A stretch of 5,008 nucleotides of DNA from Acetobacteraceae bacterium (GTDB taxonomy: Bacteria; Pseudomonadota; Alphaproteobacteria; Acetobacterales; Acetobacteraceae): positions 1 to 5,008 of the forward strand of contig JANXRT010000320.1 of the NCBI GenBank assembly GCA_025356735.1, given 5' to 3'. Both the position numbers and the translations under genes were made by a program. This document shows, piece after piece, positions 1 through 5,008 of the stretch. A model generated the notes under the pieces. The model did no database searches. It saw only the letters and a program-made list of their open reading frames with translations, and was not told the DNA's origin. Numbering within the stretch: the stretch's first letter is position 1; each line of letters opens with the position of its first letter.

Positions 1-2
1 CG

Positions 3-611
3 GCGCATGGCGCGCTGTCGGGCCGGATGGGCCGGCCTTTGTACATCGAGGCCACCCGCATCGCGCCGTTCAAGCCGCGCGGCACGGATGTGTCGGTCAT
101 CCTCGACCTGATGATCCACGACCTCGACCTGATCCTGGCGCTGGTGGACAGCCCGATCGAGAGCATGGACGCGGTTGGCGCCGCCGTCGCCAGCGCCCAT
201 GAGGACATCGCCAACGCCCGTATCCGGTTCCAAAGCGGCGCGGTCGCCACCATCACCGCCAGCCGGATCTCGGCGCGCACCGAGCGGCGAATGCGGCTGT
301 TCGCCGAGGACGGCTACATGGCGGTGGACTTCGCCAACCGCCGGCTCAGCCTGGTGTCGCGCGGACTGCATGCCGAAGGCCGTGGCCAGCCGGTCCCCGG
401 CGTCAACGGCTTCGCCATCGAGGAGTTTTCATGGGAGGACCACGACGCGCTGGCGGCCGAGCACGCGGCGTTCGTGGCCTCGGTGCTGGACGGCGCGCCG
501 GTGCTGGTCGATGCCACGGCGGGCCGACGCGCGCTGGCGGCGGCGCTGGAAGTTTCGCGCGCGATGAACCAGGCCCAGGCCCGGATGCGTCTATCCGGGC
601 TGATCCAGTAG
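3..611 (+). CDS. Gfo/Idh/MocA-family oxidoreductase, C-terminal part (5' truncated by window edge)
   Basis: The reading frame is open from the first complete codon (position 3) to a TAG at 609-611. The ATG at 27 is probably internal, because the in-frame residues before it (AHGALSGR) continue naturally into the protein and the NAD(P)-binding Rossmann half is missing. What remains is the C-terminal alpha/beta domain of a Gfo/Idh/MocA dehydrogenase. The stretch MIHDLDLI (His codon 117-119) matches the family's conserved Asp/His region, where the histidine often serves in catalysis. It is followed by beta-sheet segments such as ARIRFQSGAVATITASR. The substrate cannot be told from this half. In Acetobacteraceae and relatives, a gene of this family commonly lies in the lpx (lipid A) cluster beside lpxB, so a link to cell-envelope sugar metabolism is likely but inferred. 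Its 3' end overlaps the convergent lpxB by 21 bp. Confidence 0.85.
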   Translation, partial: AHGALSGRMGRPLYIEATRIAPFKPRGTDVSVILDLMIHDLDLILALVDSPIESMDAVGAAVASAHEDIANARIRFQSGAVATITASRISARTERRMRLFAEDGYMAVDFANRRLSLVSRGLHAEGRGQPVPGVNGFAIEEFSWEDHDALAAEHAAFVASVLDGAPVLVDATAGRRALAAALEVSRAMNQAQARMRLSGLIQ

Positions 612-1739
612 CGCCAGGATTTCCCGGGCCGCGGCTTGCGAGGGCAGCCCTGCCGCCGGCTTGAGGCTGTCGATCACCGCCGCATAGGCCTGTTTCTGCC
701 GCGCGGCGGCGGCCGGGTCGGTGATCAGCTCGGCCAGCATGGCCGCCAGCAGATCGGGGCGGCAGCGCTCCTGGATCAATTCCGGCACGATCTCGCGGTC
801 GGCCAGGATATTGACCAGGCTGGCATACTTCACCAGCACCAGTTGCCGCGCGATGGCGGCGGTGAGCGGATTGACCCGGTAGGTGACCAGCATCGGCACG
901 CCGGCCAGAGCGAGTTCCAGGGTCGAAGTGCCGGATTTGGTGATCGCCGCGGCACTGGCCGCGAAGGCGTCGTGCTTATCCTGCTCGGATGTGACGACGA
1001 TCGGCCGGTTCGGCCAGGCAGCGGTGGCCTCGGTCACCGCACGCGCCACCGGGGCGGCCACTGGCACGACGGGCACCAGCCCCGGCACGCGGTCGGCGAG
1101 CAGGACCAGCGTCTGTTCCAGCACCGGCAGCAGCCGGCCGACCTCGGTGCTCCGGCTGCCGGGCATCAAAGTGACGATTCGTTGGTCGGCGGCAACCGCG
1201 AATTTCTCGCGAAACCGACCGGCATCGCCCCGGTCGGCGCCGCATTCCAACACGGGATGGCCGACGAATGTCGCCGCCAGCCCGTGGCGCGCGAAGAACG
1301 CCGGCTCGAACGGCAGCAGGCAGAGCAGGCTGTCCCACAATCCCGGAAAGCGCTTTACCCGGCGCTCCCGCCACGCCCAGGCCTGAGGCGCGACGTAGTG
1401 GGCGCGGCGGATGCCCAACGGCGCGGCGGCGCGCAGCACCCGCAGCGTGAAGCCCGGACTGTCGATCGTGACCACGACCTGCGGACGGTGGGCCGCTATG
1501 TCCGCCACCGTCTGGCCCAGCCGGCGCCGCAGCCGGCGAAGGTTCGGCACCACCTCGAGCAACCCCATCAGCGACAGCTCTCGAAGCGGGAACAGGCTGT
1601 CGAGGCCGGCCTGCGCCATCGCCCCGCCGCCGACGCCGGCGAATTTGAGGTCCGGACGCGCGGCGCGCAGCGCCGCCATCAGCCGCGCCCCGAGCACGTC
1701 GCCGCTCGCCTCGCCGGCGATCAGGTAGATCAAGGGCAA
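591..1739 (-). CDS. lpxB: Lipid-A-disaccharide synthase LpxB
   Basis: LpxB is a peripheral inner-membrane GT19 glycosyltransferase. It joins UDP-2,3-diacylglucosamine to 2,3-diacylglucosamine-1-phosphate, giving the beta-1,6 lipid A disaccharide. The 382 residues match the usual family length. Visible landmarks are the N-terminal AGEASGD (residues 8-14), the VTIDSPGF segment with Asp93 (matching the catalytic Asp98 of E. coli), YVAPQAWAWR (115-124), FVGHPVLE (158-165), the PGSRSTEV loop (193-200), and the KSGTSTLE and NILADREIVPE motifs of the donor-binding C-terminal half. The start is TTG at 1739-1737. An in-frame stop lies five codons upstream (1757-1755) with no ATG or GTG between, and MPLIYLIAGE fits the expected beginning. 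A GAAAG stretch about 9 nt upstream could be the ribosome-binding site. The usual upstream partners lpxD, fabZ and lpxA are not on this strand within the window, and the gene runs against its oxidoreductase neighbour. Confidence 0.97.
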   Translation of the reverse strand: MPLIYLIAGEASGDVLGARLMAALRAARPDLKFAGVGGGAMAQAGLDSLFPLRELSLMGLLEVVPNLRRLRRRLGQTVADIAAHRPQVVVTIDSPGFTLRVLRAAAPLGIRRAHYVAPQAWAWRERRVKRFPGLWDSLLCLLPFEPAFFARHGLAATFVGHPVLECGADRGDAGRFREKFAVAADQRIVTLMPGSRSTEVGRLLPVLEQTLVLLADRVPGLVPVVPVAAPVARAVTEATAAWPNRPIVVTSEQDKHDAFAASAAAITKSGTSTLELALAGVPMLVTYRVNPLTAAIARQLVLVKYASLVNILADREIVPELIQERCRPDLLAAMLAELITDPAAAARQKQAYAAVIDSLKPAAGLPSQAAAREILALLDQPG

Positions 1740-1875
1740 ATCGCATGTCTTTCGTTAAACTGCCGGCGCGGCATCGGGGTGGCGGCGGAAGAATGTTCCG
1801 ACAATCGGTTCCGTTGCGAGTATGAGGTAGTTGCCGGCGTGTGGTTTATCGACACGCGCGCCTTAGGGGGAATGG
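1740..1875. promoter_or_regulatory. Divergent intergenic region between lpxB and the T6SS operon
   Basis: This is the only non-coding stretch of note and it must carry the start signals for both lpxB (leftward) and the vgrG operon (rightward). It is somewhat more AT-rich than its surroundings. Two small inverted repeats are visible: TGCCG-N3-CGGCA at 1761-1773, in the lpxB leader, and CGGAA-N5-TTCCG at 1786-1800. A second GTTCCG copy at 1808-1813 lies 13 bp after the one at 1795-1800. These could be regulator-binding sites, but repeats this short also arise by chance in GC-rich DNA. I could not place a credible sigma-70 pair or a GG-N10-GC sigma-54 element, so no promoter is assigned. Confidence 0.35.
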
Positions 1876-1950
1876 ATGCGATCGATACAGGATGACGGCC
1901 GGCTTGCCAAAACCCTCGCCCCACGCGCGCGCCGGATCAAGGCCGGCTGA
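1876..1950 (+). CDS. Possible 24-codon leader ORF upstream of vgrG
   Basis: This is a short candidate ORF, ATG 1876 to TGA 1948-1950, encoding 24 residues (begins MRSIQDDGR, ends RARRIKAG). An AGGGGG Shine-Dalgarno-like run at 1865-1870 sits 5 nt before the ATG. It is the best ribosome-binding sequence in this intergenic region, better than anything directly before vgrG. The stop is separated from the vgrG GTG by only two bases, the geometry expected for translational coupling. The peptide has a basic C-terminal half (three Arg and one Lys in the last eight residues) and no recognisable domain. It could be a coupling leader peptide, or chance with the AGGGGG run being unrelated. An 8-bp direct repeat GGCCGGCT (1897-1904 and 1941-1948) lies inside it. 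Whether it is translated is unknown. Confidence 0.3.
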   Translation: MRSIQDDGRLAKTLAPRARRIKAG

Positions 1951-1952
1951 GC

Positions 1953-3944
1953 GTGCCGACCTGGGATCGAAGTGCAGCGATGCTGCAACTCGTCGTCAGC
2001 CCACAGGCTGACGGCGTGCTGATCCCGGTCGGGCTGAATGCAAGCGAGGGCATCAGCGAGCCGTTCACCCTGTCGATCGACCTGCTTTCCGAAACGCCGC
2101 AGATCGACGCCACGACGATGCTCAACCAGCCGATTGCCCTCGCGCTGGCCAGCGCGGGCGCCGTGCTGCGCTACTTCCACGGCGTCGTGCAGGCGTTCGC
2201 GCCGATCGAGCCGGCGGAGGACGGCCTGTTCCAGTATCTTGTCACTGCGGTGCCGAAACTCTGGTTCCTCGGCCAGACCGTCGATTGCCGAGTCTATCAA
2301 AGCAGGACCGCGGTCGACATCCTGACCGCGATGTTCACCGACGCCGGGATCACCAGCAGCGATTTCCGCATCTACGGTGACAAGCCGGTGCGCGAGTACA
2401 CCACCCAGTTCAATGAAACCGACCTCGACTTCGCCACCAGGCTGATGGAGGAGGAGGGTTATTTCTACTTCTTCGAGCACGCCGCCTCCTACCACAAGCT
2501 CGTCATCGCCGACTCGAACGCGGCCTTCGCGGCGATACCGGATGCCACCCTGCGCTACTTCGCCAACAGCACCGATGCCGACATCGTCCATGCCCTGCAG
2601 CTTCACGCAACGACTGCCCATGGCCTGGTGACGCTGAAGGACCATGACATTACGGCGCCCGACAAGGTCCTCGAGAAGGGGCTGGCGACCAAGCTCACCA
2701 CGGGTGGCGCCGCCGGGCGCGACGTGTTCGCCTGGCCGGCGCACAGCTATGAAACGGCGGGGGTGGAGGCGCTGGCCAAGCGCCGGATCGAGGCGGCCGA
2801 GGCTGCGTCCTCGATCTATCACGGCGAGACCAGGTTTGCCGCCCTGGTACCCGGCGGCACCTTCACCCTGGTGCTCGATCCGCTGACGCTGGCCGCCAAC
2901 CTTGTGCTGGCGGTGCGGACGTCAATCTGTGCCGTGTCGGACCCGAGCCCGTCCAACGGCGCCTCGGGGCCGGACTTCAACGCCCGGTTCACCGCCTTCG
3001 ACAACGCCGTGCCGTGGCGCCAGCCCCGCTCGGTGCCGCGGCCTCGGATGGCCGGGCTGCACACCGCCTACGTGCTGGGTGCGGACGGCGCCGAGATCGA
3101 CTACGACACCTTCGGCCGGGTCAAGATCGCCTTCCTGTGGGACCATCGCGCCGAGGCGACCGACGCGTTGTCGGTCTGGGCGCAGGTCGTGCAGCCCTGG
3201 GCCGGCAACGGCTGGGGCGGACAATTCATTCCCCGAGTCGGCCAGAAGGTCGCGGTCGCGTTCATGGACAGCGACCCGGACCGGCCGGTGGTGGTCGGCG
3301 GGCTGTACGACGCCGACAGGCCACCGATCTACGACAACGACGCGGAAAAAACCAAAAGCGGCTTCCGCTCGCGCTCCGCCAGCGGCACCGCGACCGACTT
3401 CAACGAGTTCACCTTCGACGACAAGGCCAGCAACGAGAAGATCTTCGTCCAGGCGCAGAAGGACTACCTGATCCAGGTCAAGAACGACCAGACGCTGAAG
3501 ATCGACAACTGCCGCATCGTCCAGGTCAAGGTGGACGAGACCCGGACCATCGGCGGCAAGCAGACCGAGACGATCGACAAGGACCGCGCCATCACCATCA
3601 GCAAGGGCGACGACAGCCTGACGGTGAGCACCGGCAAGATCACCACCCTGGCCGACCAGGGCGACATCTCGATGAAGGCCAGCCAGGGCGCGATGGCTTT
3701 CCTGGCCAGCCTGGGCGACATCTCGATCAAGGCCGCCGCCGGCGCCATCGCGATCGAGGCGGTGACCTCGATCGAGCTCAAGGTCGGCGCCAACAGCGTC
3801 AAGATCGAGCCGTCCGGCATCACCGTGAAGGGCACCATGGTCAAGGTCGAGGGCTCGGCGATGCTCGACATGAAGGCGCCGATGACGACGCTGAAGGGAG
3901 ATGGCATGCTGACCCTCAAGGGCGGCATCGCCATGCTGAACTAG
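1953..3944 (+). CDS. vgrG: Type VI secretion system spike protein VgrG
   Basis: VgrG forms a trimeric spike on the Hcp tube and is driven out with effectors when the contractile sheath fires. The 663 residues show the standard order. A gp27-like N-terminal region (about 1-375) contains NETDLDFATRLMEEEGYFYF (154-173), a family hallmark. A gp5-like OB-fold (about 380-455) contains TFGRVKIAFLWD (386-397), QPWAGNGWGGQFIPRVGQ (414-431) and DSDPDRPVVVGGLYDA. A C-terminal beta-helical needle (about 487-663) is rich in repeated polar/hydrophobic alternation. The protein ends with the needle, so there is no fused effector domain. The GTG at 1953 is chosen because MPTWDRSAAMLQLVVSP aligns with typical VgrG N-termini; the next choice, ATG 1980, would remove the start of the first strand. 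The frame is closed by a TGA at 1893. Only a weak AAGG lies upstream. It heads a tight + strand operon with the DUF6931-like, PAAR and FHA genes. Confidence 0.96.
   Translation: MPTWDRSAAMLQLVVSPQADGVLIPVGLNASEGISEPFTLSIDLLSETPQIDATTMLNQPIALALASAGAVLRYFHGVVQAFAPIEPAEDGLFQYLVTAVPKLWFLGQTVDCRVYQSRTAVDILTAMFTDAGITSSDFRIYGDKPVREYTTQFNETDLDFATRLMEEEGYFYFFEHAASYHKLVIADSNAAFAAIPDATLRYFANSTDADIVHALQLHATTAHGLVTLKDHDITAPDKVLEKGLATKLTTGGAAGRDVFAWPAHSYETAGVEALAKRRIEAAEAASSIYHGETRFAALVPGGTFTLVLDPLTLAANLVLAVRTSICAVSDPSPSNGASGPDFNARFTAFDNAVPWRQPRSVPRPRMAGLHTAYVLGADGAEIDYDTFGRVKIAFLWDHRAEATDALSVWAQVVQPWAGNGWGGQFIPRVGQKVAVAFMDSDPDRPVVVGGLYDADRPPIYDNDAEKTKSGFRSRSASGTATDFNEFTFDDKASNEKIFVQAQKDYLIQVKNDQTLKIDNCRIVQVKVDETRTIGGKQTETIDKDRAITISKGDDSLTVSTGKITTLADQGDISMKASQGAMAFLASLGDISIKAAAGAIAIEAVTSIELKVGANSVKIEPSGITVKGTMVKVEGSAMLDMKAPMTTLKGDGMLTLKGGIAMLN
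3659..3734 (+). repeat. 54-bp-spaced direct repeat in the vgrG needle
   Basis: A 22-nt sequence at 3659-3680 recurs at 3713-3734 with a single mismatch (gatgaagg versus gatcaagg), a period of 54 bp or 18 residues. It encodes GDISMKAS... and GDISIKAA... (residues 570 and 588 onwards). This is the repeat structure expected of the gp5/VgrG beta-helix, where each unit adds turns to the needle. It is a coding repeat within vgrG, not a mobile or regulatory element. Confidence 0.75.
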
Positions 3945-3961
3945 ATTTGAGCTATCTATCC

Positions 3962-3975
3962 GGCCTTGGGAGGCC
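3962..3975 (+). promoter_or_regulatory. Small hairpin overlapping the Shine-Dalgarno of the DUF6931-like gene
   Basis: GGCCT (3962-3966), a TGGG loop, and AGGCC (3971-3975) can pair in the 43-nt gap between the vgrG stop and the TTG at 3988. The purine-rich GGGAGG (3968-3973), the evident ribosome-binding site for the next gene, lies in the loop and 3' arm. If the stem forms, it would limit initiation unless ribosomes arriving from vgrG open it. It has no U-tract, so it is not a terminator. The stem is only 5 bp and could be coincidental. Confidence 0.25.
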
Positions 3976-3987
3976 ACCATTCAATCC

Positions 3988-4566
3988 TTGACGAAAATCG
4001 CGACCTGCGACCTGGCCGAGATCGCCGCCCGCATCCAGTCCGGGCCGGAGGCCGCCGGCGTGCTGGTCGGGCTGGCCGACGTGCCCTCGGCGCTACTGGC
4101 GCTGGAGGAAGGCGGCTTTCTGATCGAGGCGACGCGTCTGGTCGCCCATGCGCTGCCCAAGCGCGAGGCGGTGTGGTGGGCCTGCATGTGCGCCGGCCAC
4201 ACCGTGCTGCCTGGCCTGCCTGAGGCCGACCGGTCGGCGCGCGAGAACGCCGAGCTCTGGGTGCGGCGCCAAACGGATGAAATCCGCCGCACCGCGATGG
4301 AGCACGCCCAGCGCGCCGGCCTGACCAGCCCGGAGGCGTGGGCCGCGGTCGGCGCATTCTGGAGCGGCAACTCGATGTCGCCGCTCGGCCAGCCGCTGGT
4401 GCCGCCCGCGGCCCATCTCGCCGGCACCGCCGTCTCGGGCTCCGTCGCCCTGGCGTCGGTGCGCGGCGACGTGCTGCGCCAGATGGCCCGGCTGACGAAA
4501 TTCCTGGCCAGCGGGCGGGAGATCGCGACAGGCGGCCAGGGCCGCCTGGAACACGAGGAAGCCTGA
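3988..4566 (+). CDS. DUF6931-like protein of unknown function in the T6SS tip operon
   Basis: This is a 192-residue protein with no assigned function. I match it from memory to the DUF6931 family, with moderate confidence. Features are AVWWACMCA (residues 61-69), a central charged helical stretch (79-109), FWSGNSMSP (124-132), a Pro-rich LVPPAAHLAG (137-146) and a small-residue hydrophobic segment (147-158). No signal peptide, confident membrane span or nuclease/lipase motif is seen, so it is probably cytoplasmic. It lies between vgrG and PAAR, the place where T6SS adaptors or cargo often sit, so a loading or adaptor role is a reasonable inference. The first conventional start after the in-frame TGA (3937-3939) is TTG 3988. 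However, GGGAGG (3968-3973) is better spaced for ATT at 3979, which would add three residues. The stop TGA (4564-4566) overlaps the PAAR ATG by one base. Confidence 0.85.
   Translation: MTKIATCDLAEIAARIQSGPEAAGVLVGLADVPSALLALEEGGFLIEATRLVAHALPKREAVWWACMCAGHTVLPGLPEADRSARENAELWVRRQTDEIRRTAMEHAQRAGLTSPEAWAAVGAFWSGNSMSPLGQPLVPPAAHLAGTAVSGSVALASVRGDVLRQMARLTKFLASGREIATGGQGRLEHEEA
4555..4560 (+). promoter_or_regulatory. Ribosome-binding site of the PAAR gene
   Basis: GAGGAA sits 5 nt before the ATG at 4566, inside the last codons of the upstream gene. It supports this ATG as the real start and means the PAAR gene can initiate both independently and by coupling through the TGATG overlap. Confidence 0.7.
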
Positions 4567-4853
4567 TGGGACAGCCAGCCGCGCGCTCCACCGACATGCA
4601 TGTCTGCCCGGCGTTCACCGCCATCGTGCCGCATGTCGGCGGGATGATTACGATGGGGCTGCCGACGGTGCTAGTTGGTGGCATGCCGCAGGCCCGCGTT
4701 GGCGACATCCATGCCTGCGTCGGACCCCCCGGCACCGCGGCGATGGGATCGACCACAGTGCTGGTCGGCAGCATGCCCGCGACCCGGATGGGCGACCCGT
4801 GCGCGCATGGCGGCACCATCGTGGTCGGCTGCCCCACCGTGCTGATCGGTTGA
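4566..4853 (+). CDS. PAAR-domain T6SS spike-tip protein
   Basis: PAAR proteins cap the VgrG trimer with a zinc-bound cone that sharpens the spike and can bring effectors to it. This 95-residue copy is a bare PAAR domain: AARSTDMHVCP (5-15), PHVGGMI (22-28), PTVLVGGMPQARVGD (33-47), TTVLVGSMPATRMGD (63-77) and a final CPTVLIG (89-95). Candidate zinc ligands of the known three-His, one-Cys type are His12, His49, His81 and one of Cys14, Cys51, Cys79 or Cys89. The 34-47 and 64-77 segments are a 30-residue internal duplication typical of the fold. There is no N-terminal transmembrane region and no C-terminal toxin, so it is structural rather than an evolved PAAR effector. The ATG overlaps the preceding stop by one base with a good GAGGAA site ahead. 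The next gene starts 4 bp after its TGA. Confidence 0.95.
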   Translation: MGQPAARSTDMHVCPAFTAIVPHVGGMITMGLPTVLVGGMPQARVGDIHACVGPPGTAAMGSTTVLVGSMPATRMGDPCAHGGTIVVGCPTVLIG

Positions 4854-4857
4854 CCCG

Positions 4858-5008
4858 GTGCAACTGTCGCTGATCGTGCTGCGCTGCCCCGACGCGGTCG
4901 TTCCGGAACAGCGCGACATCGAGGGCGGCGAGTTCAGCCTCGGCCGTGGCCCTGGCGTCGACTGGGTGCTGCCGGACCCCGACCGGGTGCTGTCCAAACG
5001 CCATTGCG
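4858..5008 (+). CDS. FHA-domain protein, TagH/Fha-like (3' truncated by window edge)
   Basis: Only the first 50 codons are in the window. The GTG at 4858 is the only start codon in this frame after the in-frame TGA at 4843-4845, and it lies 4 bp after the PAAR stop, pointing to coupled translation without an obvious Shine-Dalgarno sequence. The peptide shows the start of a forkhead-associated fold: a first strand (LSLIVLRC), then EFSLGRGPG with Gly29-Arg30, then DWVLPDPDRVLSKRH with the Ser46-x-x-His49 signature. FHA domains bind phosphothreonine. The GR...DWVLPDP...S-x-R-H pattern is characteristic of T6SS FHA proteins (TagH, ImpI, Fha), which in other systems link PpkA-type kinase signalling to apparatus assembly. 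Whether a C-terminal TagH domain follows cannot be seen. Its presence suggests the T6SS cluster continues to the right. Confidence 0.85.
   Translation, partial: MQLSLIVLRCPDAVVPEQRDIEGGEFSLGRGPGVDWVLPDPDRVLSKRHC

Noticed and set aside
1820..1875. Possible sigma-54 promoter for the T6SS operon
   Set aside because: No GG-N10-GC element with suitable flanks could be placed, and TTGC-like words occur without the upstream TGGCAC half.
636..1895. Long open frame (about 419 codons) on the + strand covering all of lpxB
   Set aside because: It is antisense to a clearly recognisable lpxB. The product is Arg/Gly/His/Gln-rich with no motif, the usual mirror frame of GC-rich coding DNA.
1730..1924. A 64-codon - strand frame upstream of lpxB
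   Set aside because: It overlaps the lpxB start in another frame, crosses the region expected to hold both promoters, and has no family resemblance.
1863..2822. Long open frame (319 codons) on the - strand over the vgrG 5' half
   Set aside because: It is antisense to the well-supported VgrG N-terminal domain, has low-complexity Arg/Gly/Val-rich composition and no recognisable fold.
1953..3944. Prophage or phage-derived tail module instead of T6SS
   Set aside because: Full gp27-gp5 fused VgrG, a PAAR gene and an adjacent T6SS-type FHA gene favour T6SS. No phage structural or lysis genes are present.
2922..3980. Long - strand frame (352 codons) over the vgrG 3' half
   Set aside because: The translation is an Asp/Leu/Val/Gly-rich pseudo-repeat created by the regular codons of the VgrG needle read backwards.
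3014..3991. A + strand frame (325 codons) in a shifted frame of vgrG, rich in Gly, Arg, Gln and Asp
   Set aside because: It overlaps the OB-fold and needle, both strongly conserved in the vgrG frame. Its repeat-like look comes from the periodic VgrG codons.
1..5008. tRNA, rRNA, CRISPR array, insertion sequence ends or att sites
   Set aside because: I saw no spaced direct-repeat array, transposase fragment, tRNA-like cloverleaf or terminal inverted repeats. The only repeats are short and mostly coding.

Overview
This is a GC-rich window with gene content typical of a Gram-negative alphaproteobacterium. I lean towards Rhodospirillales or Acetobacteraceae, because a Gfo/Idh-type oxidoreductase sits beside lpxB and because of the GC-rich codon use. 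That placement is inference, since no rRNA or other marker gene is present. The window joins two unrelated neighbourhoods: lipid A biosynthesis on the left and a type VI secretion system (T6SS) tip module on the right.

Left part (1-1739). The C-terminal part of a Gfo/Idh/MocA-family oxidoreductase enters from the left edge on the + strand and ends at 611. Facing it on the - strand is a complete lpxB (lipid-A-disaccharide synthase, 1739 down to 591, TTG start). The two genes converge and overlap by 21 bp at their 3' ends, so no terminator lies between them.

Middle (1740-1952). This is the only real intergenic space. It separates lpxB from the divergent T6SS genes and must hold the promoters of both. 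I see short inverted repeats but no convincing -35/-10 or sigma-54 site. Its right end holds a possible 24-codon leader ORF (1876-1950) with a good Shine-Dalgarno sequence, ending two bases before the vgrG start.

Right part (1953-5008). Four + strand genes are packed as one operon: vgrG (663 aa, GTG start), a 192-195 aa protein resembling the uncharacterised DUF6931 family, a 95-aa PAAR protein, and the start of an FHA-domain protein (TagH/Fha-like) cut by the window edge. VgrG trimer plus PAAR would form the membrane-piercing tip of the T6SS. The FHA protein would belong to assembly or phosphorylation-dependent control. The DUF6931-like protein between spike and tip has no known role and is the most interesting item here. 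No toxin or immunity gene is visible, so the cargo must be encoded elsewhere or carried without covalent linkage.
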